From Erwinia phyllosphaerae (lineage in GTDB: Bacteria; Pseudomonadota; Gammaproteobacteria; Enterobacterales; Enterobacteriaceae): a stretch of DNA of 64,000 nucleotides. The stretch's first letter is position 1. Each line of letters starts with the position of its first letter. Below are positions 49,754-58,328 of the stretch, one piece after another. Below the pieces are notes generated by a model that searched no databases, was not told where the DNA came from, and saw nothing but the letters and a program-made list of their open reading frames with translations. The position numbers were made by a program, and so were the translations under genes. The DNA lies in the NCBI RefSeq assembly GCF_019132875.1, contig NZ_JAHSPF010000014.1, positions 56,734 to 120,733 on the forward strand. Direction: 5' to 3'.

Positions 49754-51343
49754 ATGGACAAAATGGATTTTTTTGCAAAGCGCCGCATTGTTGCCGCGCC
49801 GGGATTTAACCGCTGGCTCGTTCCACCAGCCGCGCTGGCCATCCATCTTTGCATTGGCATGGCATACGGTTTTTCCGTGTACTGGTTGCCAATGTCGCAG
49901 CTTTCAGCCGCTTCTGCTTCTTTATCATGCAGCGCTGAAAGTAGCCTGTGGCAACAGCTGTTTACCAGCGGCTGTCGCTGGCGGATCTCCTCGCTGGGCT
50001 GGATTTATACGTTATTTTTCGTTTTTCTTGGCTGTTCGGCGGCTATCTGGGGAACCTGGCTGGAGAAAGCCGGGCCGCGCAAGGTCGGCTTTATTGCCAC
50101 GCTGTGCTGGTGTGGCGGGCTCACCATTGCCAGCTTCGGCGTATGGTCTCATCAGCTCTGGCTATTATGGCTGGGCGCAGGTGCCATTGGCGGCATCGGT
50201 CTGGGGCTGGGCTATATTTCACCCGTTTCCACATTGCTACGCTGGTTTCCCGACCGCAAAGGCATGGCCGCTGGCCTGGCGATTATGGGATTCGGCGGCG
50301 GAGCGATGATCGGTGCGCCACTTGCCACCACGCTGATGCATTTTTTTAGCACGGACGGCCAGGCGGGTATCTGGCAAAGCCTGCTGGCGCTGGCGGGCAT
50401 CTATTTTGTGTTTATGCTCGCTGGCACGCTTAGTTATCGTATTCCCCCCATTGGCTGGCAACCCGAAAACTGGCAGCCTGCTTCGACAGAGCAACAGAAC
50501 AGGGTGCAGGTACACGTTAACATGGCAATAAGAACCCCGCAGTTCTGGCTGCTGTGGCTGGTGCTTTGCCTGAACGTTTCCGCCGGAATCGGCGTGTTGG
50601 GCATGGCATCCCCGCTTTTTCAGGAAGTGATGGCCGGACGCTTAAGCACGACTAGCGGAGATAAAGCAGTCGATATTGCTATGCTCGCCGCCGGGTTTAC
50701 CGGTTTACTGAGCCTGTTTAATATTCTTGGCCGTTTTTTTTGGGCGTCGCTTTCCGATCGGCTGGGCAGGAAGTTAACCTTTTCGCTGTTTTTCGTGCTG
50801 GGAGCGATTTTCTATCTGCTGATCCCTTTTATTACCCGTACCGGCAGCATCCCGCTTTTTCTGATGTGCTTTTGCATGGTAATTTCCATGTATGGCGGAG
50901 GCTTTGCCACCATTCCAGCTTATCTGGCCGATATTTTTGGTGCGCGGATGGTCGGTGCTATCCACGGCAGGCTGCTGACCGCCTGGTCTGCGGCAGGTAT
51001 TGTAGGGCCGGTGCTGATTAACTATTTACGCGAACATCAGCTTGCTTCCGGCCTGCACGGCGCAGAGCTTTACCAGTTAACGCTCAATATCCTTGCAGGG
51101 CTACTGCTGCTGGGACTGCTTTGCAATTTGCTACTTCGTCCCGCCGATAAAAAATATGCCATGAGTGAACAAGAAGAGCAAAGTGCCGGCTCGCTCTATC
51201 AAACGTCTCATGGAAGCTGTCTAAGCTGGCATCCGGCCCGTTCAAGCTGGCCGCTAACGGTCGTTAGCTGGGTAGTAGTGCTGATCCCACTGCTGTGGGG
51301 AATTAGCATTACCCTTAAACGAACCCTCGCGCTGTTTACCTGA
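49754..51343 (+). CDS. MFS transporter, oxalate/formate antiporter (OFA) family, with C-terminal extra helix
   Basis: 529 residues. Starts with AGTGATTAA then ATG in the leader of an AAGGAG site. About 12 membrane helices with the OFA hallmarks LAIHLCIGMAYGFSVYWLP, GIGLGLGYISPVSTLLRWFP and the MFS loop WASLSDRLGRK. After helix 12 a ~60-residue polar linker leads to one more helix (WPLTVVSWVVVLIPLLWGIS), which resembles the separate small subunit found next to some OFA transporters, so here it appears fused. Relatives carry organic anions such as oxalate, formate or pyruvate (YhjX); the substrate here is not known. Confidence 0.85.
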   Translation: MDKMDFFAKRRIVAAPGFNRWLVPPAALAIHLCIGMAYGFSVYWLPMSQLSAASASLSCSAESSLWQQLFTSGCRWRISSLGWIYTLFFVFLGCSAAIWGTWLEKAGPRKVGFIATLCWCGGLTIASFGVWSHQLWLLWLGAGAIGGIGLGLGYISPVSTLLRWFPDRKGMAAGLAIMGFGGGAMIGAPLATTLMHFFSTDGQAGIWQSLLALAGIYFVFMLAGTLSYRIPPIGWQPENWQPASTEQQNRVQVHVNMAIRTPQFWLLWLVLCLNVSAGIGVLGMASPLFQEVMAGRLSTTSGDKAVDIAMLAAGFTGLLSLFNILGRFFWASLSDRLGRKLTFSLFFVLGAIFYLLIPFITRTGSIPLFLMCFCMVISMYGGGFATIPAYLADIFGARMVGAIHGRLLTAWSAAGIVGPVLINYLREHQLASGLHGAELYQLTLNILAGLLLLGLLCNLLLRPADKKYAMSEQEEQSAGSLYQTSHGSCLSWHPARSSWPLTVVSWVVVLIPLLWGISITLKRTLALFT

Positions 51344-51361
51344 TAGCAGGGGGGCAGATCT

Positions 51362-51544
51362 GTGTTCAGACGATTTATCTTCACCGTTGTTCTTAGCAGC
51401 GTCCTGATCTTTTTTTGCCTGCTGTTCCTGAATCTCTTTGAGCCTTGCCCACGGGACAAAGAGATAAAGCTGGGGCTTTCCGTACTTATCAGCTGCTTCA
51501 GCTACTGGCTGATAAAACGCCAGGTTGAAAAGAAGAGCAGGTAA
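51362..51544 (+). CDS. Small two-helix membrane protein, hypothetical
   Basis: 60 residues: one clear membrane helix (FTVVLSSVLIFFCLLFL), a polar loop with NLFEPCPRDKEIK, then a second hydrophobic helix (LGLSVLISCFSYWLI) and a basic end (KRQVEKKSR). GTG start at 51362 with a G-rich ribosome site about eight bases upstream, 18 bases after the MFS stop, so probably co-transcribed. I recognise no family. Could be an accessory of the transporter or an independent small protein. Confidence 0.55.
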   Translation: MFRRFIFTVVLSSVLIFFCLLFLNLFEPCPRDKEIKLGLSVLISCFSYWLIKRQVEKKSR

Positions 51545-51617
51545 TCGGCCTGCTATCGTTTGCCCGAGGAGATTGTTTATAAAAGCTTTTCACAAGCGTC
51601 GCCAGAGCAATCTATTG

Positions 51618-51635
51618 TGTAAAGATATAATTACA
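51618..51635 (+). promoter_or_regulatory. TyrR box upstream of aroF
   Basis: TGTAAA-N6-ATTACA differs from the strong TyrR consensus TGTAAA-N6-TTTACA at one base. It lies about 210 bases upstream of aroF, in the tyrosine-repressed aroF-tyrA regulatory region. A second, weak match ends in TTTACA at 51720. Confidence 0.7.
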
Positions 51636-51750
51636 CTTAAATTGATGTAGGTGCATTTTTTAATTAATTTAATTATATGATTTTAAATAAATTAATCCAT
51701 AATGGTGTCGTGTTTTTACAATGATGGTAATAAATCTGTACAAGGTGCGA

Positions 51751-51778
51751 TTGATGTTCGTACGGATTCTGATACAGT
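51751..51778 (+). promoter_or_regulatory. Candidate aroF promoter
   Basis: TTGATG (51751-51756), 16-bp spacer, TACAGT (51773-51778), about 50 bases upstream of the aroF start and downstream of the TyrR boxes. Moderate match. Confidence 0.45.
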
Positions 51779-51829
51779 AATCAGCACCTCGACGACAGGC
51801 TGAAAAAACTTACAAGAGAGCTGAAGACC

Positions 51830-52909
51830 ATGCAAAAAGACGCGCTGAACAACGTTCATATCGCTGACGAACAGATCCTGATTACGCCGCAGGAGCTGAA
51901 AAACAAATTCCCGTTGACCGCCGCTCAGGAGGCGCAGATTGCCGCTTCCCGACAGACGATTTCTGACATTATCAGCGGGAAAGATCATCGTCTGCTGGTA
52001 GTTTGTGGGCCGTGTTCCATTCACGACACAAAAGCCGCGCTGGAGTATGCCCATCTTCTGAAAACGCTCTCTTCAGATTTACAAGATCGGCTTTATATCG
52101 TCATGCGCGTCTATTTTGAAAAGCCTCGTACCACCGTGGGCTGGAAAGGGTTGATCAACGACCCTTACATGGATAACTCTTTCGATATGGAAGCCGGACT
52201 GCATATTGCCCGTCGTCTGCTGGTGGAACTGGTCGATATGGGATTACCGCTGGCAACGGAAGCGTTAGATCCGAACAGTCCGCAATACCTGGGCGATCTG
52301 TTTAGCTGGTCGGCAATCGGCGCACGCACTACCGAATCCCAGACCCACCGCGAAATGGCTTCTGGTCTTTCCATGCCGGTTGGGTTTAAAAACGGCACGG
52401 ATGGCAGTCTGGGCACCGCTATTAACGCTATGCGCGCTGCCGCCATGCCGCATCGTTTTGTCGGCATCAACCAAAGCGGTCAGGTCTGCCTGCTGCAAAC
52501 CCAGGGAAACCCGGACGGTCATGTCATTTTGCGCGGCGGTAAGAAGCCAAATTACGGCCCGGAAGATGTAGCGCAGTGTGAAAAAGAGATGCTGCAGGCG
52601 GGACTCCGTCCGTCACTGATGATAGATTGCAGCCATGGCAACTCTAACAAAGATTTCCGTCGCCAGACCGGCGTGGCTGAATCTGCCATAGCGCAGATCA
52701 GAGACGGCAACCGCTCCGTTATTGGCCTGATGCTGGAAAGTCATCTGCATGAGGGTAACCAGTCTTCCGAGCAGCCTAAAAGCGATATGCGCTACGGCGT
52801 TTCCGTTACCGATGCCTGCATTAACTGGGAAACAACGGAAACCCTGCTGCGAACGATTCACCAGGAACTGGACGGAGTGCTGGCGGCGCGACTGTCGCAA
52901 AAGGATTAA
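51830..52909 (+). CDS. aroF: 3-deoxy-7-phosphoheptulonate synthase, tyrosine-sensitive AroF
   Basis: First step of the shikimate pathway: condenses PEP and erythrose-4-phosphate to DAHP. 359 residues, type I-alpha, with [41 protein letters not shown] and MIDCSHGNS. Assigned to AroF rather than AroG or AroH because it lies directly upstream of tyrA with a TyrR box in front. Two bases separate it from tyrA. Confidence 0.96.
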   Translation: MQKDALNNVHIADEQILITPQELKNKFPLTAAQEAQIAASRQTISDIISGKDHRLLVVCGPCSIHDTKAALEYAHLLKTLSSDLQDRLYIVMRVYFEKPRTTVGWKGLINDPYMDNSFDMEAGLHIARRLLVELVDMGLPLATEALDPNSPQYLGDLFSWSAIGARTTESQTHREMASGLSMPVGFKNGTDGSLGTAINAMRAAAMPHRFVGINQSGQVCLLQTQGNPDGHVILRGGKKPNYGPEDVAQCEKEMLQAGLRPSLMIDCSHGNSNKDFRRQTGVAESAIAQIRDGNRSVIGLMLESHLHEGNQSSEQPKSDMRYGVSVTDACINWETTETLLRTIHQELDGVLAARLSQKD

Positions 52910-52911
52910 TT

Positions 52912-54030
52912 ATGGTGGCTGAACTGACCGCGTTACGCGATCAAATTGATGAAGTTGATAAAGCACTGCTCGATTTACTGGCGAAAAGGCTTAGCCTGGT
53001 GGCAGAAGTTGGTGAGGTAAAAAGCCGCTACGGATTACCGATTTACGTGCCGGAACGTGAGGCAACAATGCTGGCCTCACGCCGTAAAGAGGCCGAGCTG
53101 CTGGGCGTGCCGCCGGATTTAATCGAAGACGTACTGCGTCGCGTAATGCGCGAATCTTATGCCAGTGAAAATGATAAAGGCTTTAAAACGCTTAACCCTG
53201 AACTGCGCCCGGTGGTTATCGTTGGCGGCAAAGGTAAAATGGGGCGTCTGTTTGAAAAAATGCTGACGCTTTCCGGCTATCAGGTCAAAACGCTGGATAA
53301 AGATGACTGGGCGCAGGCGCCTGACATGCTGGCGGATGCGGGCATGGTGATTATCAGCGTGCCAATCCATTTGACCGAAAAGGTCATCGCGGAACTGCCG
53401 CCCTTGCCGGAAGACTGCATCCTGGTGGATTTGGCCTCCATAAAAAATGGCCCGCTACAGGCGATGCTGGCCGCGCATAGCGGCCCGGTTTTAGGACTGC
53501 ATCCGATGTTTGGCCCGGACAGCGGTAGCCTGGCAAAACAGGTTGTGGTCTGGTGCGACGGTCGCCAGCCGGAAGCCTATCAGTGGCTGCTGGAACAGAT
53601 TCAGGTGTGGGGCGCACGGCTGCACCGCATCAGCGCGGTAGAACACGATCAGAATATGACCTTTATTCAGGCGCTGCGTCACTTTGCCACTTTTGCCTAT
53701 GGTCTGCATCTGGCAGAAGAAAACGTCGATCTGGAACAGCTGCTGGCGCTCTCTTCGCCTATTTACCGGCTGGAACTGGCAATGGTAGGACGACTGTTTG
53801 CGCAGGATCCGCAGCTGTATGCGGATATTATTATGTCGTCAGAAAACAACCTGGCGCTGATCAAACGTTATTACCAGCGTTTTGGTGAGGCTATCCAGCT
53901 GCTGGAAAAGGGCGACAAGCAGGAGTTCATTAACAGCTTCCGTCGCGTGGAACACTGGTTTGGTGATTACGCCCAGCGCTTTATGCTGGAGAGCCGCTCG
54001 CTGCTTCGTCAGGCCAACGACCGTCAGTAA
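52912..54030 (+). CDS. tyrA: Bifunctional chorismate mutase/prephenate dehydrogenase TyrA
   Basis: Makes prephenate from chorismate and oxidises it to 4-hydroxyphenylpyruvate for tyrosine. 372 residues: AroQ-type mutase (1-90; [20 protein letters not shown]), NAD-binding fold with [14 protein letters not shown], and the dehydrogenase helical domain with [11 protein letters not shown] and [16 protein letters not shown]. Translationally linked to aroF. Its stop codon TAA is inside the first unit of a tandem repeat array. Confidence 0.98.
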   Translation: MVAELTALRDQIDEVDKALLDLLAKRLSLVAEVGEVKSRYGLPIYVPEREATMLASRRKEAELLGVPPDLIEDVLRRVMRESYASENDKGFKTLNPELRPVVIVGGKGKMGRLFEKMLTLSGYQVKTLDKDDWAQAPDMLADAGMVIISVPIHLTEKVIAELPPLPEDCILVDLASIKNGPLQAMLAAHSGPVLGLHPMFGPDSGSLAKQVVVWCDGRQPEAYQWLLEQIQVWGARLHRISAVEHDQNMTFIQALRHFATFAYGLHLAEENVDLEQLLALSSPIYRLELAMVGRLFAQDPQLYADIIMSSENNLALIKRYYQRFGEAIQLLEKGDKQEFINSFRRVEHWFGDYAQRFMLESRSLLRQANDRQ

Positions 54031-54290
54031 GCGGGATGCTTCGCCAGGCGAAAAGCTATCGGTAAGCGGGATGCTTCGCCAGGCGAAAAGCTATCGGTAA
54101 GCGGGATGCTTCGCCAGGCGAAAAGCTGTCGGTAAACGGGATGCCAGGCCAGGCGAAAAGCTGTCGGTAAACAGGATGCCTGGTCAGGCGAAAAGCTGTC
54201 AGTAAACAGAATGCCTGGCCAGACCAAAGGCTGTCAGTAAGCGGGAGGCTTCGCCAGGCATAGCTGGCAGTAAGCGAAAGCCGGTTACGG
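54027..54290 (+). repeat. 35-bp tandem hairpin repeat array after tyrA
   Basis: Seven head-to-tail units with starts at 54027, 54062, 54097, 54132, 54167, 54202 and 54237, plus a partial eighth at 54270. Units 1-3 are nearly identical; later ones diverge, and unit 7 is 33 bases. Each unit begins GTAA(G/A)C and contains an inverted repeat, GCTTCGCC / GGCGAAAAGC, so the RNA could form a row of hairpins. The first unit starts inside the tyrA stop codon context (CAGTAAGCGGG). No spacers, so not CRISPR. Confidence 0.95.
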
Positions 54291-54300
54291 TAAAGCAATC

Positions 54301-54318
54301 TACGCCATGGATGGCGTA
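54301..54318. repeat. Perfect short inverted repeat
   Basis: TACGCCAT-GG-ATGGCGTA, a perfect 8-bp stem between the repeat array and the convergent minus-strand gene. Without T tract; could be a terminator stem or a protein site. Confidence 0.4.
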
Positions 54319-54374
54319 ACCCGAACCATTAAAAACAATATCTGCTAAATTCGTACCCATCCTTCATGTCAGCC

Positions 54375-55115
54375 TTACGGGCTGCAATCCTCTTTCCCGG
54401 CCAGCGGTAAAAATCCTTTCTTTTGCAAAATCTCCTGCGCCTGAGCGCTTAATAAAAATTCCGCCAGCGGTCTGGCTGCGGGCTGGCAAATTGCCAGGCC
54501 GTAGCTGGCGCGAATTTTAAAAGGGGCGGGAATAGCCATAACGGTGATGCCTGGCAGCGGATTAATGCGCGCTGCATAGCTCTGATAACCGATAAAAATA
54601 TCGGCCCGGTTATTGTTCAACAGCCAGCCTGCCGCAACTTCGCCAGCGGGAACAGGCAGACTTTGCGGGCCGCCAACCAGCTGAAGCGCTCGTTGCTTCA
54701 GCGCCGCGCCCATAGTCGGCCGATATTGCTCAATAAGGTCAAACAGCTGCCAGGTATAATCACCGGACGGATCGCTTATCGGCGTGGAAGTCGCTATGCG
54801 CAAAGCCGGATCGCAAAGCAGCTCGAGCCAGTTGCGGTCTGCAGCCGCCAGCTCTTCCCTGACGCTAAGGCAAAGCTGATTGTGGCAAAAGACGCTGATA
54901 TCCATTGCCCTGCCTGACGCCAGCAAAGCCTGTGGGTGCATTATATTTGCCGACAGAAAAAGATCGCAGTGCTCGCCATGCATAATTCGCTGTCGCAAAA
55001 GCCCTGCCGGACCAAAGGTGCTGGTAACCGTGTTTCCCGTCGATGCGCGATAAGCTGCGGCTAAATCAGGCCAGACCGCTCGCAGGCTCCCGGCAGCCAG
55101 AACCCGCAGAGTCAT
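54375..55115 (-). CDS. ModA-like molybdate/tungstate-type substrate-binding protein without signal peptide
   Basis: 246 residues with the type II periplasmic-binding fold typical of ModA: LRVLAAGSLRAVWPDLAAAY, STFGPAGLLRQRIMHGEHCD, DLFLSANIMHPQALLASGRA and the end LAEFLLSAQAQEILQKKGFLP. The ATG at 55115 overlaps the upstream gene's stop (TGATG), a re-initiation arrangement, and puts the mature fold right at the N-terminus, so no export signal is seen. An earlier in-frame start at 55226 does not give a convincing signal either. Neither a permease nor an ATPase gene lies next to it. Either a cytoplasmic binding protein or an orphan; substrate is inferred from family only. Confidence 0.7.
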   Translation of the reverse strand: MTLRVLAAGSLRAVWPDLAAAYRASTGNTVTSTFGPAGLLRQRIMHGEHCDLFLSANIMHPQALLASGRAMDISVFCHNQLCLSVREELAAADRNWLELLCDPALRIATSTPISDPSGDYTWQLFDLIEQYRPTMGAALKQRALQLVGGPQSLPVPAGEVAAGWLLNNNRADIFIGYQSYAARINPLPGITVMAIPAPFKIRASYGLAICQPAARPLAEFLLSAQAQEILQKKGFLPLAGKEDCSP

Positions 55116-56164
55116 CAATGACTGCCCACATAGTGGGTACGATAAAAGCGTTGATACCAGGCATCCGCCTTTTGCTGCATATCTATATCGCGGAATTTCT
55201 GCGGATAAAGCTTTTTCGCCATCCATAGCTCGCCCAGCGCCAGCGCTTCCGGCATCGGATAGCCCCAGGCTTTGGCATACTCCGGCATCAGATAAACGCG
55301 ATGATGCTTAACCGCATCAATAGCCTGCCACGCTGGCTGCTGGTTGATCTCGTCGATCACCTGCGGATAACGATCCTGCACAAAGATCACCTGTGGATCC
55401 CAGGCGATGATCTGCTCCATCGAAACTTGTTTATAGCCTTTTACCGTAGCGGCAGCCACGTTCAGCGCGCCCGCGTGAGCCATCATCAGTCCGGTGTATT
55501 TACCCGAACCGTACGTGGTGAGATCGGGATTAGCCATATAAACGCGAATACGCTGTGAAGCAGAGACTGTTTTTAACCGGTCGGCAGTTTGCTGACGCTG
55601 GCTAAAGGTTGCCTTGACCAGCTCTTCTGCCTGCTGCTGGTGGTTGACGACCTCACCGATTAGACGAATGCCTTCTTTTAAGCCCTGATTGTAGGCCTGC
55701 TCCTCATCAGTAAGCTCGGGGTTAAGGCGGTTCTGTTGCTTATCATCGCGACGCAATGAAATAGCGATAACGGCTATTCCCAGCCTTTGTATCTGCTCGA
55801 TCATTTCCTGCGGTGCGTAGTTAGTAACAAATACGACCTGCGGATGTAGCGCAACCAGTTTTTCTATATCAACGTGCGTCAAATCGCCCAGTGTTGGTAT
55901 CCGGGTTAGCTCAGGCACCAGACGCTGGTAGCTGTCGCCCAGCTGCTGCTTCCAGTTGCTGAGAATACCTACCATCGTGCCGGTGGCATCCAGCTGTACC
56001 AGAAGATTCAGCGTTTGATGCTGAAGCACGACCACGCGATCGACCCGATCGGGAATAGTGACCAGGCGGCCCAGCTGATCGACAACCTGACGATCGGCAT
56101 AAGAAGAGAAGGGCGACAAAGCTGCCGCCGCCAGCAAGAGGGAGCAAAAAATTTTACGCATCAT
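55115..56164 (-). CDS. ABC transporter substrate-binding protein, FecB/BtuF/MolA-like
   Basis: 349 residues with a clear signal peptide (MMRKIFCSLLLAAAALSPFSSYA) and the long-helix bilobal fold of the metal-chelate binding proteins: DQLGRLVTIPDRVDRVVVLQ, LGDLTHVDIEKLVALHPQVV, IIAWDPQVIFVQDRYPQVID and ALALGELWMAKKLYPQKF. Relatives bind siderophores, cobalamin, or molybdate/tungstate (MolA). Being coupled to a ModA-like gene makes an oxyanion ligand attractive, but that is inference. Start at ATG 56164 or 56161, both with AGGTAAC nearby; the long upstream open frame overlapping pheA is rejected. Confidence 0.85.
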   Translation of the reverse strand: MMRKIFCSLLLAAAALSPFSSYADRQVVDQLGRLVTIPDRVDRVVVLQHQTLNLLVQLDATGTMVGILSNWKQQLGDSYQRLVPELTRIPTLGDLTHVDIEKLVALHPQVVFVTNYAPQEMIEQIQRLGIAVIAISLRRDDKQQNRLNPELTDEEQAYNQGLKEGIRLIGEVVNHQQQAEELVKATFSQRQQTADRLKTVSASQRIRVYMANPDLTTYGSGKYTGLMMAHAGALNVAAATVKGYKQVSMEQIIAWDPQVIFVQDRYPQVIDEINQQPAWQAIDAVKHHRVYLMPEYAKAWGYPMPEALALGELWMAKKLYPQKFRDIDMQQKADAWYQRFYRTHYVGSH

Positions 56165-56239
56165 AGTTACCTGAATTCCGTTATGTATTTGATGATATAG
56201 CGGTAGGTGTATCAGGTAAATAAGTCTGTCGAGGTATTT

Positions 56240-56257
56240 GCCGCTCCAGAGAGCGGC
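56240..56257. terminator. Hairpin between pheA and the binding-protein genes
   Basis: GCCGCTC / GAGCGGC with a four-base loop, 12 bases beyond the pheA stop. No good T tract on the minus strand; possible weak terminator. Confidence 0.4.
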
Positions 56258-56268
56258 GGGTTTAATCG

Positions 56269-57429
56269 TTACTTTGGCTCTACCGGCAGAACGTTTTCGC
56301 CAGGATAGCAGCCCAGCACTTTTAACGAGCGGGTGATCGGAGCCAGCTCTCGCAGCGCCTGCTGAACTTCTTCCGAACGCAAATTGCCCTGAAAATCGAT
56401 ATAAAACATCTCTTCCCATGGATTGCCGTTAATCGGACGAGATTCCAGCTTGCTCATCACCAGATTATGGCGGCGCAGCACCAGCAGCGCTTCGACCAGC
56501 GCGCCCGCCTGCTGGCCCGTTGCCATCACCAGCGTAGTTTTGGCCGGAACCTGAAGCGTGACGTCAACCGGCTTGCGCGCCAGGATCACGAAACGAGTGA
56601 TATTTTGCTGTTGATTAGCCAGATTGCGCTCCAAAACCTGCAAGCCATACAGCTCTCCACCGGCCTGACTGCCCAGCGCTGCCACTTTCGGCGATTTCAT
56701 TGCGGCAACCTGTTCCATTGCGGCGGCCGTGCTTTCGGTATACTCAATTTTCCAGTGCGGATAACGGTGAATAAACTCACTGCACTGCTGGAAAGGCTGC
56801 GGATGACTGTAAACCGTCTCGATTTGCTGGAGATCGGTACTGCCGGTAACCAGTACGCAGTGGTCAATAGGGATCGTCATTTCGCCAACCAGTGAAAGAC
56901 TGGTCTGCTGTAGCAGATCGTAAACCTCATTGATTGAACCGGAGCTGGTGTTCTCAATCGGCAACACGGCGTAGTCTGCCTGACCTGTTTCCACCTGATT
57001 AAAAATTTCCCGGAAGCTCAGACAGCCGCATTCAATCACGTTATCGAAGTGGCGAGCGGCATAGTTACGGGAAGCAAGATGAGAATAAGAGCCTTTTGGA
57101 CCCAGGAAGGCGATGCGTGCCGACTGCGCATTGGTCTGGTTCAGATGCTTTTGCAGTAGCGCCTGCTGCGTCAGGACAGAATCTTCAATAATCAGTTGAA
57201 ACAGGCGGGTAATGTAATGCGCATCCAGCTTGTGCGCTTTGCCAAGCGTAACCAGGTGTTCCAGTAAATCGCGCTCGCGGTCGATGTCGCGGACAGGCCG
57301 ATGGGTGGCCATTTTTGCCGTAGCAACCTCAACCGCCAGCGCCCGGCGTTTGGCAAGCAGGCTCAGTAATTCTTCATCCAGGGCGCTGATCTTCTCGCGC
57401 AGGTTAAGCAGGGGATTTTCGTTGTTCAT
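56269..57429 (-). CDS. pheA: Bifunctional chorismate mutase/prephenate dehydratase PheA
   Basis: Makes phenylpyruvate for phenylalanine. 386 residues, as in E. coli: AroQ mutase (1-90; [20 protein letters not shown]), prephenate dehydratase (about 105-285; [34 protein letters not shown]) and an ACT regulatory domain (about 299-376) with the GALV and ESRP feedback motifs ([24 protein letters not shown]). Controlled by the pheL attenuator directly upstream. Confidence 0.99.
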   Translation of the reverse strand: MNNENPLLNLREKISALDEELLSLLAKRRALAVEVATAKMATHRPVRDIDRERDLLEHLVTLGKAHKLDAHYITRLFQLIIEDSVLTQQALLQKHLNQTNAQSARIAFLGPKGSYSHLASRNYAARHFDNVIECGCLSFREIFNQVETGQADYAVLPIENTSSGSINEVYDLLQQTSLSLVGEMTIPIDHCVLVTGSTDLQQIETVYSHPQPFQQCSEFIHRYPHWKIEYTESTAAAMEQVAAMKSPKVAALGSQAGGELYGLQVLERNLANQQQNITRFVILARKPVDVTLQVPAKTTLVMATGQQAGALVEALLVLRRHNLVMSKLESRPINGNPWEEMFYIDFQGNLRSEEVQQALRELAPITRSLKVLGCYPGENVLPVEPK

Positions 57430-57450
57430 AAGGCTACCTGTCAGATGGTC

Positions 57451-57479
57451 AAAAAAAAAGCCTCCCGCTTGGGAGGCCT
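57451..57479 (-). terminator. pheA attenuator terminator
   Basis: On the minus strand: GCCTCCC / GGGAGGC stem followed by nine U's, about 20 bases before pheA and 50 bases after the pheL stop. Forms when phenylalanyl-tRNA is plentiful and the leader peptide is translated quickly. Confidence 0.93.
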
Positions 57480-57526
57480 TGTTGTTCGTCTTCGCGTTCT
57501 TTCTTACACGACGAATCGCCTCCCGT

Positions 57527-57574
57527 TCAGGGGAAGGTAAAAAAGAAGGCGAAGAAGAACAGCTGTTTTTTCAT
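57527..57574 (-). CDS. pheL: pheA leader peptide PheL
   Basis: A 15-codon open frame too short for usual gene calling: [15 protein letters not shown], with seven Phe codons, homologous to E. coli PheL ([15 protein letters not shown]). Ribosome stalling at the Phe codons under phenylalanine starvation prevents the terminator at 57451-57479 from forming. Confidence 0.95.
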   Translation of the reverse strand: MKKQLFFFAFFFTFP

Positions 57575-57601
57575 CGGAGTATCCACGATTGTCAGAGGGT
57601 T

Positions 57602-57631
57602 AAAGTAACCGCAGCAATTTATCACTGTCAA
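57602..57631 (-). promoter_or_regulatory. pheL-pheA promoter
   Basis: On the minus strand -35 TTGACA (57631-57626), 18-bp spacer, -10 TACTTT (57607-57602), roughly 30 bases upstream of pheL. Confidence 0.6.
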
Positions 57632-57693
57632 TAAGAAATGCAGCTCTGGCTAAAGAAGGGGGTTTTCCGTTGGTAGAGGCGAAGAAGGCAGAA

Positions 57694-57720
57694 CAAAAAA
57701 ACGCGCCCTGAGGCGCGTTC
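57694..57720 (-). terminator. raiA terminator
   Basis: Minus-strand stem ACGCGCC / GGCGCGT with a 4-base loop followed by seven U's, just after the raiA stop. Confidence 0.9.
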
Positions 57721-57732
57721 TCATCTTTTTAA

Positions 57733-58065
57733 CTATTCCTCATCGATGACGCTAAGATCCTTAACGCTGGCGTGGGCGCGCTTCGCTTCACCCTTGTGCT
57801 GAACCTTGTTCAGCTGGCGCTCCAGCTTGTTGATCAATTCATTAATAGCGGCATACATATCATCATGCGCGGCGCTGGCAATCAGCGGGCCGTTCGGCGT
57901 ATTGATGGTCGCATCGGCAACGTATTCTTTCGGTTCCTTTGACAGAACGATATGGGGATTAATCAGATGAGTTTGCCATTTTTCTAATCTGGCGAGACGC
58001 TCTTCAACATGTTGGCGGATAGCCGGCGTGATTTCCATTTGCTTGCTGGTAATGTTCAGAACCAT
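57733..58065 (-). CDS. raiA: Ribosome-associated inhibitor A (RaiA/YfiA)
   Basis: 110 residues of the HPF/RaiA family. Binds the 30S decoding region in stationary phase or cold, blocking translation and preventing 100S dimer formation. Motifs [20 protein letters not shown] and the basic/conserved [17 protein letters not shown]; the longer C-terminal tail than HPF (KDLSVIDEE) supports RaiA. Between pheA and bamD as in E. coli. Confidence 0.96.
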   Translation of the reverse strand: MVLNITSKQMEITPAIRQHVEERLARLEKWQTHLINPHIVLSKEPKEYVADATINTPNGPLIASAAHDDMYAAINELINKLERQLNKVQHKGEAKRAHASVKDLSVIDEE

Positions 58066-58290
58066 AGTGCTTACCTCTCATCATTTCCGTCAAATGTAGG
58101 TTAAGCATACCCTGGAAAAACGGTTAATGTGTGATTTACATCACGTTATTTTGTCACTTTTTGTCAAGATAAGGGATTTTGTGAGACAGGCTGGCAACCC
58201 TGGAGAAGAGGCTTGTAGGTCAGGGTATTCACAGGCATTATGGATCGGTTGACCTGTAGAGGGTTAACGCACCGGGGCTTCTGCTAACAG

Positions 58291-58316
58291 AAAAATGGCA
58301 GCCGGAGCTGCCATTT
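58291..58316 (-). terminator. bamD terminator
   Basis: Minus-strand stem AATGGCAGC / GCTGCCATT with a 4-base loop followed by U's, 12 bases after the bamD stop. Confidence 0.85.
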
Positions 58317-58328
58317 CAGTGGTTCATC

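Noticed and set aside
49746..50309. 187-codon plus-strand open frame overlapping the MFS gene start
   Set aside because: Same strand, different frame within the transporter gene; Trp/Cys/Ala/Gly-rich frame-shifted translation, while the MFS frame is clearly coding.
54027..54290. CRISPR array
   Set aside because: Units are directly contiguous with no unique spacers, and no cas genes are in the window.
54024..54298. Two overlapping minus-strand open frames coding repeated peptides such as [20 protein letters not shown]
   Set aside because: They are translations of the 35-bp repeat array; the unit length is not a multiple of three, so the peptide repeat shifts frame, and there is no ribosome site.
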